64,000 bases of DNA from Rhizobium sp. CFBP 8762 (lineage in GTDB: Bacteria; Pseudomonadota; Alphaproteobacteria; Rhizobiales; Rhizobiaceae). The stretch spans positions 1 to 64,000 of the forward strand of contig NZ_JACYUD010000010.1 of assembly GCF_014841565.1 (NCBI RefSeq). Direction: 5' to 3'. Each line of letters opens with the position of its first letter. Position 1 is the first letter of the stretch. The notes below the pieces were generated by a model. It was not told the DNA's origin. It was given only the letters and a program-made list of their open reading frames with translations, and did not search any database. Both the position numbers and the translations under genes were made by a program. Shown piece by piece: positions 16,145 through 25,500 of this stretch.

Positions 16145-17902
16145 TTAAGCGACGTGCAAGGTCCGGCGCACGTCGTCATCGGTCAGAATACCGCTGGCGC
16201 GCAGCAAGCCGGCGAAGCGGCCATTGCTCTGGCTGAGTTCATCGAACCCGCCCATTTCGACCACACGACCGTGATCCATGAAGATCACCAGATCGGCCTC
16301 GCGAACCGTCGACAAACGGTGGGCGATGATGAAGGTTGTGCGGTCCTTGCGCAGGTTGTCAATCGCAACCTTAACACGGGCTTCCGTCTCGACATCCAGC
16401 GCGCTGGTTGCTTCGTCCAGAACCAGGATCGGAGCGTCCTTCAGAATGGCACGAGCGATAGCGATACGCTGACGCTCACCACCGGACAGACGGTTACCGC
16501 GTTCACCCACATGGGTATCAAAACCGTCCTGACGGCTCAGAATAAAGTCACGGGCAGCGGCGGCTTCAGCAGCTTCCGATACCTGCTCTTCTGTCGCTTC
16601 TTCGCGGCCAAGACGAATATTGTCGCTAATCGAACGGTTCAAGAGACCCGCATCCTGAAACACAGTGGCAATGGACTGGCGCAGAGACTTGCGTGTTACC
16701 GTGCTGATATCCGTACCATCGACAAGGATCTTGCCGTCCTGCGGCTCAAACACGCGCTGAAGCAGGTTGACGAGCGTTGTCTTACCGGCACCGGTCGGTC
16801 CGACGATTGCAACCGTCTGGCCGGCTTTCACCGTAAAGGAAACATCCCGCACGCCCTGTGTCGTATTGGCAAAATCGAAGGACACATCGCGGAACTCGAT
16901 ATCGCCACGCACCTTGCCCAGGATCTTGGCATCAGCAGGCTCTTCACGGTCCTGAACCGAATCTTCCAGAACGAAGAAGTCTTCGAGCTTTGCACGGGCT
17001 TCAAAAATCTGCGTTACGAAAGCCTTCATCTGGTCCAGACGACCGATCAACAGACCGGCAAAGCCGATGAACGCAATCACATCACCGATTTTCAGCTCGC
17101 CGCGCTGCACAAGGAAAGTACCGAGAACCAGAATCACCATCATGGAGATTGTAGAGGCCATGCGGTTCAGCGCACTGGCAAGCGCCCACCAGTCCAGCAC
17201 AGGAAGCTGTGCGGAAATCAGACGGTTGGCAAAGTTCTTCAGTTCGCGTGTTTCGGTTTCGATACGGTTGTAGCTGTGCACGACCGATACGTTGCTGATG
17301 GCATCAGACACATGGGCAAACACGGTGTGGTAATGGCCTTCAACCTGCGCCTGACCCTCTTTGGTGCGGTCCATCACGACCTTGCCGATGATGACATAAA
17401 GCGCACCGAGAACAACAAGCACGATAGACATACGCACGTCCATGCTGAACGCGGTCGGCACCAGCAGAACCAGGGCAACGGCGGTAGCCAAGTGCGTCCG
17501 CATGAATTCCAGCCAGAGGCTGAACAGCGTTTCACACGCGCGCAGCAGGGTGTGCAGCGCATTCGATGTGCCACGCTTGCTGTGCCAGGACAGCGGCATG
17601 GAGATGATTCGACCAAACGCCTCGGTAATCAGCGACGCACGGCGGCCATGGGCCAACCGGTCGGCTTCGCGCGCCACCAGAACGAACGCAATGGTGTTGA
17701 ACACGCCGAGACCGGCCCACATGAACAACATGGGAGCAACATCGTCACGGCTGGAAATCGAATCGATGATACGGCCAAACAGAATCGGCTCCGCGATGGT
17801 GATCAGCGCCAGAACGATATTGGCCGCTACAATCGACGAAACACGAAGTTTATAAGCCGCAAGATATTTAAGAGCTCTTGCATAGACCTGAAACAATGTC
17901 AC
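16145..17902 (-). CDS. ndvA: Cyclic beta-1,2-glucan exporter, ABC ATPase/permease
   Basis: 585 residues from a GTG at 17902, preceded by GAAGGGG; the open frame runs 45 codons further up but without family similarity. The start MTLFQVYARALKYL matches NdvA/ChvA proteins. Residues ~15-310 form six membrane segments; residues ~340-570 form the ATPase with GPTGAGKTT (Walker A), [12 protein letters not shown] (signature) and ILVLDEATSALD (Walker B). It exports cyclic beta-1,2-glucan made by NdvB to the periplasm, where the glucan supports osmotic adaptation and host interaction. It is transcribed away from the LuxR gene and separated from ndvB by about 4.6 kb. Confidence 0.95.
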   Translation of the reverse strand: MTLFQVYARALKYLAAYKLRVSSIVAANIVLALITIAEPILFGRIIDSISSRDDVAPMLFMWAGLGVFNTIAFVLVAREADRLAHGRRASLITEAFGRIISMPLSWHSKRGTSNALHTLLRACETLFSLWLEFMRTHLATAVALVLLVPTAFSMDVRMSIVLVVLGALYVIIGKVVMDRTKEGQAQVEGHYHTVFAHVSDAISNVSVVHSYNRIETETRELKNFANRLISAQLPVLDWWALASALNRMASTISMMVILVLGTFLVQRGELKIGDVIAFIGFAGLLIGRLDQMKAFVTQIFEARAKLEDFFVLEDSVQDREEPADAKILGKVRGDIEFRDVSFDFANTTQGVRDVSFTVKAGQTVAIVGPTGAGKTTLVNLLQRVFEPQDGKILVDGTDISTVTRKSLRQSIATVFQDAGLLNRSISDNIRLGREEATEEQVSEAAEAAAARDFILSRQDGFDTHVGERGNRLSGGERQRIAIARAILKDAPILVLDEATSALDVETEARVKVAIDNLRKDRTTFIIAHRLSTVREADLVIFMDHGRVVEMGGFDELSQSNGRFAGLLRASGILTDDDVRRTLHVA

Positions 17903-18197
17903 TGTTAAACCCCTTCTCGGGTCGCCTGTTTTTACGCCGCAACACGCTGCATGCGACCAGTGCAGATCGACAGGAACTGGAGTGGAAAGGATCACCTGTG
18001 ATTTCAATTCTGAAACGGTCGGGACCGGCTTTGTCATTCCTGCTCTGTCGATGATTGCGAACCAGACACGTTGCTCTGGGAGGAAGCAGGAGGCCGATCC
18101 ACAATTCGTAGTCGGATTATCGACTCGTGAACATGAATGAGCGCTGAACGCTTTGGCTGCCGCGGCAGGTATTTACCAAGGTCCGTAAGGGGGAAAT
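17903..18197. other. Intergenic region between ndvA and the LuxR gene
   Basis: 295 bp holding the divergent promoters of ndvA (minus) and the LuxR-type gene (plus). Ribosome sites GAAGGGG (minus) and AAGGGGGAAA (plus) are evident. Open frames here are short and not protein-like. I could not place convincing -35/-10 pairs or a reliable lux box. Confidence 0.5.
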
Positions 18198-18938
18198 ATG
18201 AAGACAGACTTGTTGCTGACATTTAATCATAAACTGGACGAATACGAGACCGTTCAAGACATTGTTTCCGCCTTTGCCCAGATCATGGATCAGTACGGGT
18301 TTCGCTTCTACGGCCTTTTGCGACAACCCAAACCGCATGAGAACCCGGCCAGTCTGGTTCTGGCCGGTCGATGGCCGGAAGAATGGCCCGAAGTCTACAT
18401 TCGGAAGAAATACGTGCTGATTGACCCGACTGTGCGCTATCTCAACCATGCCCAGCGCGGTTTTCGCTGGGCGGAGACCATGGAAATCTATAAGTCCGAC
18501 CCCCTGCGCAAGCGCATGGAACGCATGATGGTCGACGCTCGCAGCCACGGTATGGAAGATGGCTATATCTTCCCCATCCATGGGCGACAGGGCCTGCTTG
18601 GCAATCTTTCCATGGGCGGCAAGACCGTTGACCTGCCTACGCTGGACATGCTGCTATTTGAGGCGCTGGCCAAGAAGATGTTCTGGCGGATGCTGACGCT
18701 GCAAGACCCGATTGCCAGTTCTCTCCTGCAAGCCGCAGCAAACATTCAGTTGACCCGACGGGAAATGGAAGCCCTGAACTTTCTGGCCGACGGCATGACC
18801 TCCATCGAAATCGGCAAAGTGTTGCAGATATCCAACCATACGGTCGACTGGTACATGAATGGCATTCAGGAAAAGCTGAACGCGAAAAACCGCCAGCATG
18901 CGGTGGCCATTGCCTACCGTCTCGGTCTGATTTCCTGA
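18198..18938 (+). CDS. LuxR-family regulator with autoinducer-binding domain (LuxR solo)
   Basis: 246 residues. Residues ~20-165 are an Autoind_bind domain; Trp63, Tyr67, Asp76, Pro77 and Trp91 have exactly the spacing of the acyl-homoserine-lactone contacts Trp57, Tyr61, Asp70, Pro71 and Trp85 of TraR. Residues ~180-245 are the LuxR helix-turn-helix (LTRREMEALNFLADG, then SIEIGKVLQISNHTV) with the conserved Glu, Leu and Gly. It is therefore expected to bind an acyl-homoserine lactone and DNA. No luxI homologue is in the window, so it is a solo or has a distant partner. It lies between ndvA and pyc; a role in glucan control is only a guess. Confidence 0.88.
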   Translation: MKTDLLLTFNHKLDEYETVQDIVSAFAQIMDQYGFRFYGLLRQPKPHENPASLVLAGRWPEEWPEVYIRKKYVLIDPTVRYLNHAQRGFRWAETMEIYKSDPLRKRMERMMVDARSHGMEDGYIFPIHGRQGLLGNLSMGGKTVDLPTLDMLLFEALAKKMFWRMLTLQDPIASSLLQAAANIQLTRREMEALNFLADGMTSIEIGKVLQISNHTVDWYMNGIQEKLNAKNRQHAVAIAYRLGLIS

Positions 18939-19029
18939 CCCCGAATCACCTACATTGAACTTTTCACCGGAGAACGCTACACCTGTTCTCCGGTGCTTTT
19001 GCGCTGTTTCAAGTCCTGAGGAGTCCGAC

Positions 19030-22000
19030 TTGCCTATATCCAAGATTCTCGTCGCCAATCGGTCTGAAATCGCTATTCGCGTGTTCCGCGCGGCCAATGA
19101 GCTGGGTATAAAAACGGTCGCGATCTGGGCGGAAGAAGACAAGCTTTCTCTGCATCGTTTCAAGGCAGATGAATCCTATCAGGTGGGCCGCGGTCCGCAT
19201 CTGGCGCGCGATCTTGGTCCTATCGAAGCCTATCTGTCCATTGACGAGGTGATTCGCGTTGCGCGGCTCTCGGGCGCCGATGCCATTCACCCCGGCTACG
19301 GCCTTTTGTCAGAAAGTCCGGAATTCGCCGATGCGTGCGCTGAGGCCGGTATTATCTTTATCGGCCCCAAGCCCGATACCATGCGCCGGCTGGGCAACAA
19401 GGTAGCGGCGCGTGAACTGGCCATCAGCGTGGGCGTGCCGGTGGTCCCGGCTACCGATCCCCTGCCCGACGATATGGACGAGGTTGTCCGAATGGCCGAG
19501 GAAATCGGCTATCCCGTGATGCTCAAAGCATCCTGGGGCGGCGGCGGGCGCGGTATGCGCGCCGTGCGCGATCCCAAGGATCTTATTCGCGAGGTGACAG
19601 AGGGCAAGCGCGAGGCCATGGCTGCCTTCGGCAAGGACGAGGTCTACCTCGAAAAGCTGGTGGAACGCGCCCGCCATGTGGAAAGCCAGATTTTGGGCGA
19701 TACTCACGGCAATGTCGTGCATCTGTTCGAGCGCGACTGCTCCATCCAGCGCCGAAATCAGAAGGTTGTTGAGCGCGCGCCCGCACCGTATCTCAGCGAC
19801 GAACAACGACAGGAATTGAGCAGCTACTCGATCAAAATTGCGCAGGCGACCAATTATATTGGCGCGGGCACGGTTGAATATCTGATGGATGCCGACACCG
19901 GCAAGTTCTACTTCATTGAAGTGAACCCGCGTATTCAGGTCGAGCATACGGTGACCGAGGTCGTCACCGGAATCGATATTGTCAAGGCACAGATCCACAT
20001 TCTCGATGGCTTTGCCATCGGCACCCCGGAATCGGGAGTCCCTGCGCAGAAAGATATCCGGCTAAACGGTCATGCGCTCCAGTGCCGCATCACCACCGAA
20101 GACCCGGAGCAGAACTTTATTCCCGACTATGGCCGCATCACTGCCTATCGCGGTGCGACTGGTTTCGGCATTCGGCTGGATGGGGGCACAGCCTATTCCG
20201 GCGCGTTCATTACCCGCTATTACGATCCGCTGCTGGAGAAAGTCACCGCTTGGGCCCCCGGCCCGCAGGAGGCCATCCAGCGGATGCACCGTGCGCTTCG
20301 CGAGTTCCGCATTCGCGGTGTTGCGACCAACCTGACCTTTCTTGAAGCCATCATCACCCATGAGAAGTTTCGTGACAGCACGTACACGACGCGCTTCATC
20401 GACACGACACCGGAGTTGTTTCAGCAGGTCAAGCGTGCTGACCGCGCAACCAAGCTTCTCACCTATCTGGCCGACGTCACCGTCAACGGCCATCCAGAAG
20501 CCAAAAACCGCCCGCGCCCGAGCAGTGATGCTGCCGAACCCATTGTGCCGTATATCGACGCCAAAATTCCCGATGGCACGAAGCAGAAGCTCGATGAACT
20601 CGGTCCCGTAAAGTTCGGCGAATGGATGCGTGCGCGCAAAGAGGTGCTGATCACCGATACCACCATGCGCGACGGGCACCAGTCATTGCTTGCCACGCGT
20701 ATGCGTACCTATGACATTGCGCGCATTGCCGGAACCTACGCCCGCGCGTTGCCCAATCTTTTCTCACTGGAATGCTGGGGCGGTGCGACGTTCGACGTGT
20801 CGATGCGCTTCCTGACCGAAGACCCATGGGAACGGCTGGCCATGGTGCGCGAAGATGCGCCCAACATTCTGCTGCAAATGCTGCTGCGCGGTGCCAACGG
20901 CGTCGGCTACAAAAACTACCCGGACAATGTAGTCAAATACTTTGTCCGTCAGGCGGCTGCGGGCGGTATCGATCTCTTCCGCGTCTTCGACTGCCTGAAC
21001 TGGGTGGAGAACATGCGCGTATCGATGGATGCCGTGGCAGAGGAAAATAAGCTGTGTGAGGCCGCCATCTGCTACACCGGCGATATCCTGAACTCGGCCC
21101 GGCCAAAATACGATCTGAAATACTATACCGCACTCGCCGCTGAGCTACAGGCAGCCGGTGCGCATATCATTGCCGTCAAGGATATGGCCGGATTGCTGAA
21201 GCCCGCCGCCGCCCGTGTTCTGTTCAAGGCACTGCGTGAAGCGACCGATCTTCCTATCCACTTCCACACGCACGATACATCCGGCATTTCCGCCGCCACG
21301 GTTCTTGCGGTGGTTGAGGCTGGCGTGGACGTGGTAGATGCCGCCATGGACAGCTTCTCCGGCAACACGTCGCAACCGTGCCTTGGCTCCATCGTCGAAG
21401 CGTTGCGCGGCACGGATCGTGATCCCGGTCTGGACCCGGAATGGATTCGCCGCATTTCCTTCTATTGGGAGGCGGTGCGCAACCAGTATGCGGCGTTTGA
21501 AAGCGACCTGAAAGGTCCCGCATCGGAAGTCTATCTGCATGAAATGCCCGGCGGTCAATTTACGAACCTGAAGGAACAGGCGCGCTCACTGGGACTGGAA
21601 ACCCGTTGGCACGAGGTGGCGCAGGCCTATGCGGATGCCAACCAGATGTTTGGCGATATCGTCAAGGTTACGCCGTCCTCCAAGGTTGTGGGTGACATGG
21701 CGCTGATGATGGTCAGCCAGGATCTGAGCGTCGCGGACGTCGAGAATCCGGCGAAAGACATGTCATTCCCGGAATCTGTCGTGTCGATGCTCAAGGGTGA
21801 TTTGGGTCAGCCGCCGTCCGGCTGGCCGGAAGCGTTGCAGAAGAAGGCACTGAAGGGCGATGCAGCCTATACGGTGCGTCCGGGTTCGCTGCTGCCAGAC
21901 GCCGATCTCGACGCCGAGCGCAAGGAGATCGAAACCAAGCTGGAACGCGAGGTCAGCGATAACGAGTTCGCGTCCTACCTGATGTATCCCAAAGTCTTTA

Positions 22001-22485
22001 CCGATTATGCTTTGGCTGCGGAGACCTACGGCCCGGTCAGCATTCTACCGACGCCCGCCTACTTCTATGGTTTGGAAGCGGGTGACGAGTTGTTTGCCGA
22101 TCTCGAAAAAGGCAAAACGCTGGTGGTCCTCAATCAGGCGATCGGGGATGTTGATGACAAGGGCATGGTCAAGGTCTTCTTTGAGCTGAACGGCCAGCCC
22201 CGCCCGATCAAGGTTCCAGACCGCACCCGTGGCGGTTCCAGTGCTGCGCGTCGGAAAGCAGAAGCTGGCAACGCGGCCCATCTGGGTGCGCCCATGCCGG
22301 GCGTAATCTCGGCGGTATCCGTACAGCCGGGTGCGGCCGTTAAAGCAGGCGATGTGCTTGTGTCTATTGAAGCGATGAAGATGGAAACCGCGCTTCATGC
22401 TGAGAAAGACGGCACCGTCGCCGAGGTTCTTGTGAAGATCGGAGATCAGATTGACGCCAAGGACCTGCTGATCGTCTGGGGCTGA
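19030..22485 (+). CDS. pyc: Pyruvate carboxylase
   Basis: 1,151 residues from a TTG at 19030, chosen because TGAGGAG precedes it and the resulting start (L/M)PISKILVANRSEIA matches rhizobial PYC; an upstream in-frame ATG at 18955 lacks support. Domains in order: biotin carboxylase (residues 1-450, ATP loop KASWGGGGRGMR), carboxyltransferase (from ~535, TDTTMRDGHQS, with metal-site HFHTHDTSG), allosteric linker, and biotin carrier with the biotinyl Lys in EAMKMET near 1113. This single-chain enzyme makes oxaloacetate from pyruvate and bicarbonate with ATP. Full length and highly conserved. It ends at a strong terminator. Confidence 0.97.
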   Translation: MPISKILVANRSEIAIRVFRAANELGIKTVAIWAEEDKLSLHRFKADESYQVGRGPHLARDLGPIEAYLSIDEVIRVARLSGADAIHPGYGLLSESPEFADACAEAGIIFIGPKPDTMRRLGNKVAARELAISVGVPVVPATDPLPDDMDEVVRMAEEIGYPVMLKASWGGGGRGMRAVRDPKDLIREVTEGKREAMAAFGKDEVYLEKLVERARHVESQILGDTHGNVVHLFERDCSIQRRNQKVVERAPAPYLSDEQRQELSSYSIKIAQATNYIGAGTVEYLMDADTGKFYFIEVNPRIQVEHTVTEVVTGIDIVKAQIHILDGFAIGTPESGVPAQKDIRLNGHALQCRITTEDPEQNFIPDYGRITAYRGATGFGIRLDGGTAYSGAFITRYYDPLLEKVTAWAPGPQEAIQRMHRALREFRIRGVATNLTFLEAIITHEKFRDSTYTTRFIDTTPELFQQVKRADRATKLLTYLADVTVNGHPEAKNRPRPSSDAAEPIVPYIDAKIPDGTKQKLDELGPVKFGEWMRARKEVLITDTTMRDGHQSLLATRMRTYDIARIAGTYARALPNLFSLECWGGATFDVSMRFLTEDPWERLAMVREDAPNILLQMLLRGANGVGYKNYPDNVVKYFVRQAAAGGIDLFRVFDCLNWVENMRVSMDAVAEENKLCEAAICYTGDILNSARPKYDLKYYTALAAELQAAGAHIIAVKDMAGLLKPAAARVLFKALREATDLPIHFHTHDTSGISAATVLAVVEAGVDVVDAAMDSFSGNTSQPCLGSIVEALRGTDRDPGLDPEWIRRISFYWEAVRNQYAAFESDLKGPASEVYLHEMPGGQFTNLKEQARSLGLETRWHEVAQAYADANQMFGDIVKVTPSSKVVGDMALMMVSQDLSVADVENPAKDMSFPESVVSMLKGDLGQPPSGWPEALQKKALKGDAAYTVRPGSLLPDADLDAERKEIETKLEREVSDNEFASYLMYPKVFTDYALAAETYGPVSILPTPAYFYGLEAGDELFADLEKGKTLVVLNQAIGDVDDKGMVKVFFELNGQPRPIKVPDRTRGGSSAARRKAEAGNAAHLGAPMPGVISAVSVQPGAAVKAGDVLVSIEAMKMETALHAEKDGTVAEVLVKIGDQIDAKDLLIVWG

Positions 22486-22504
22486 ATGTGCTGTGACCAA
22501 TGAC

Positions 22505-22530
22505 AAGGGAGGCCGAAGCCTCCCTTTTTT
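22505..22530 (+). terminator. Terminator of pyc
   Basis: AAGGGAGGC (22505-22513) pairs with GCCTCCCTT (22518-22526) around CGAA, then a run of T to 22530. It lies 19 bp after the pyc stop and 25 bp before the convergent ndvB stop. Confidence 0.92.
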
Positions 22531-22554
22531 ATGTCTTGTTGGTGCCAAGGCTGA

Positions 22555-25500
22555 CTAGATTGTCAGCCCGTCATCTGTACCAACGTCAACACCGTCGATT
22601 GTGACAGCGTAGCCACCCTCAGCGCGTGTGACGGCGATAGTGCGTGGCTTGCCGTCCAACACCAGCGTGGCAGTGAAACCCGGCCATTCTGTCGGAAGAA
22701 CCGGCTTCACAAACAAGCGGTCGCCCTTCTTGTGAATACCGAGAATGCCTTCTATAGCAGCGCGGTACAGCCAGCCCGCCGAACCGGTGTACCACGTCCA
22801 GCCGCCGCGGCCGGTCAACTGGCCCTCGCCGTAAATATCAGCTGCAACGACATAGGGTTCGGTGCGGTACAGTTCGGCCTCGCCTGCGTTTTCCGCATGT
22901 TTGACCGGGTTCAGCATTTGGAAGCAGCGATAGGCATCGTCGGCCCGGCCCTGCGCCGCCAGAGCCAGCACCACCCATGTGGCTGCGTGGGTATACTGGC
23001 CACCATTTTCACGCACGCCTGGCGGGTACGACTTGATGTAACCGGGTTCCTGCTTGGTGTGCGACAGCGGCGGCGTGAACAGGCGGATAATACCGTGCTC
23101 CTCATCGACCAACTGCGCCAGTACGGCATCCATGGCGCGGTGAGACCGCTCCGGTGTTCCCTCGCCGGAAAGAACACTCCACGACTGGGCAATAGAGTCG
23201 ATCCGGCATTCCTCGCTGGAGGCGGAGCCGAGCAGTTCACCATCGTCAAACGTTCCGCGACGATAATAGTCACCGTCCCATCCAGCCGATTCCAGTGCGT
23301 CCTTCAATGCTGGAAGATGCGCTTCCCACGCCTGTACACGGGCGGTATCGCCGCGTGCTTCGGCAATGGGCAGAAATGCGCGCAACGTGCCGGCAAGGAA
23401 CCAGCCGAGCCAGACGCTGGTCCCCTTGCCCTTCTCGCCAACGCGGTTCATGCCATCATTCCAGTCGCCACCGAGTATTAACGGCATACCGTTTTCACCC
23501 GTGCGCTGAATGGCGAGGTCGAGGGCCTTTGCGCAATGCTCGTAGAGGCTCGCGGTCGTTTCCGAGATTTTGGGTGTGAAGAACGAATCGTGCTGACCTT
23601 CGGCAAGCGCGGCACCCTCAATGAACGGAATATCCGTATCCAGAATCGCCTGATCACCTGTCACGGACACGTAGTTCTGTACCGCATGGGCCAGCCAGAC
23701 CACATCATCGGAGATGATCGTGCGCACCCCCGCACCGGTGCCCGGTAGCCACCAATGCAGCACATCTCCCTCGATAAATTGACGGGCTGACGCGTTGAGA
23801 ATTTGCGCGCGTGCCAGTTCCGGCTGGTGGATGAGGAAGGCCAGAGTATCCTGCAACTGGTCGCGGAACCCGAATGCGCCGCTGGCTTGATAGAACGCCG
23901 AACGCGCCATGATGCGGCACCCCAGACTCTGATAGGGCAGCCAGGCGTTGACCATGTTGTTCAGCGCAACGTCCGGCGTATCCACCTGCAACGTTCCCGT
24001 AAAGCTCTTCCAGAAGGTGCGGTTGTCTTCCAGAACCTTGTTGACGTCATGCAGTCGCACATCGCCCAGCACCGCCCGGGCCTGCGCTTCATTTTCTGCA
24101 TCTCCAAGAAGGAAGGTAACGCTCTGCGATTCACCGGCCTTCAGGGTGATGTCAACCGCGAGCGCTGCGCACGGGTCTCCATCGGCATCCGTTGTGCCGG
24201 ACAGAAGCGATCCGCCCAATACGGACTGCGGCGCATAGATACCGCCGCCCCGGCCCAGAAACTCCCGACGGCTGGCTGTGAAGCCAGAGACCGGCTCGCT
24301 GGCCGAGAAGAAGGCGGCCCGCGTGGAGTTGTCAACGCTATAGGGGTTGGATGCCATCAGCGCATTCTGCGCCTGTTCATGCGTGGTCATCACAAAAGGC
24401 GCGGTTTTGGTGGGGTTGTTGCCGAGCACCCATTCCACATACCCATAAAGCCGCAGCTTGCGCCGCACTCCGCCTGTGTTCGTCAGTGTCATGCGGGCGT
24501 ATTTGACCGGCTTCTGGCGGTCGACCGTCTGCAACACCTCGATATCAAGACCATTCTGCTGGCTGGAAAACACCGAATAGCCAAGGCCATGACGGGTTTC
24601 AAACACGACTGAGCGATCCCGCGACAGTGCGGCGTAGGGCGTATAGACCTCGCCATTACCGAGATCCTTGATGAACAGCGCTTCACCGGGACGGTTGATC
24701 ACCGGATCATTGGTCCAGGGGGTGAGCTGATAATCACGCGAGTTCTTGCTCCACGTAAATGCCGCACCTTCGGAAGACACATGGAAGCCGAACACATCGT
24801 TGGAGATCACGTTGATCCACGGATGCGGGGTCGCTTCGCCACCACGCAGCCGTGTTACATACTCATCACCATCGGGTGAAAACCCGCCGAAGCCGTTCCA
24901 GAACGTCAAGCCATCGCCATTCACCGCTGCATCGGCAATCGGCTCAACCGGCAACATGGCAGACACCAGCAGTGGCACCGCAGGCTCTGCCTTCACACCG
25001 GGGGTTACGAACAGGGATGCTGCGCGCAGTATCTGGTCGGCAATCTTGCCATTGCGGGCGTGGAAGACCGCACGCGCCGAGGCCAGAAGCGCCTGCCACG
25101 TCGCTGCGTCCATCACATCGCGGCGAACCGCAAAGATGTGCTGACGCAGACCATCGCCGTGGCCACGCAGGTTTTCGCACATGGCATCCAGCGTGTGCTG
25201 CATGTCCTGCGCATAGGATGCCGCCCGCTCATTGATGATGACCAGATCGGCAATCACGCCGCGCGCCCGCAAATATTCCTGAGCCCGCAGCGCTTCCTTG
25301 GCGATGCCGAGATCGACATCGTCATTGATGCGCAGAGCAAAGATCGGGAAATCTCCGGAAATGGCCAGTGGCCAGAGCAGAGACTGAGGACCGAGACCGG
25401 CCTGCACGGTAGCAAGGTCGGCGCGCAACTGCATATCCGGGTAAGTGAGATAGCGACCAAGGGTCTGGAAGCTGGCAGCTTCCTGCGAGGTAATGCCCAC

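Noticed and set aside
16154-17908. A 584-codon open frame on the plus strand opposite ndvA
   Set aside because: It is antisense to a well-identified ABC exporter and its translation is rich in Gln, Asn, His and Arg with no recognisable domain. Long antisense frames are common opposite GC-biased genes.
17903-18197. Possible lux box upstream of the LuxR gene
   Set aside because: The best palindrome (GTCG/CGAC near 18112) is too short and too far from a lux box pattern.
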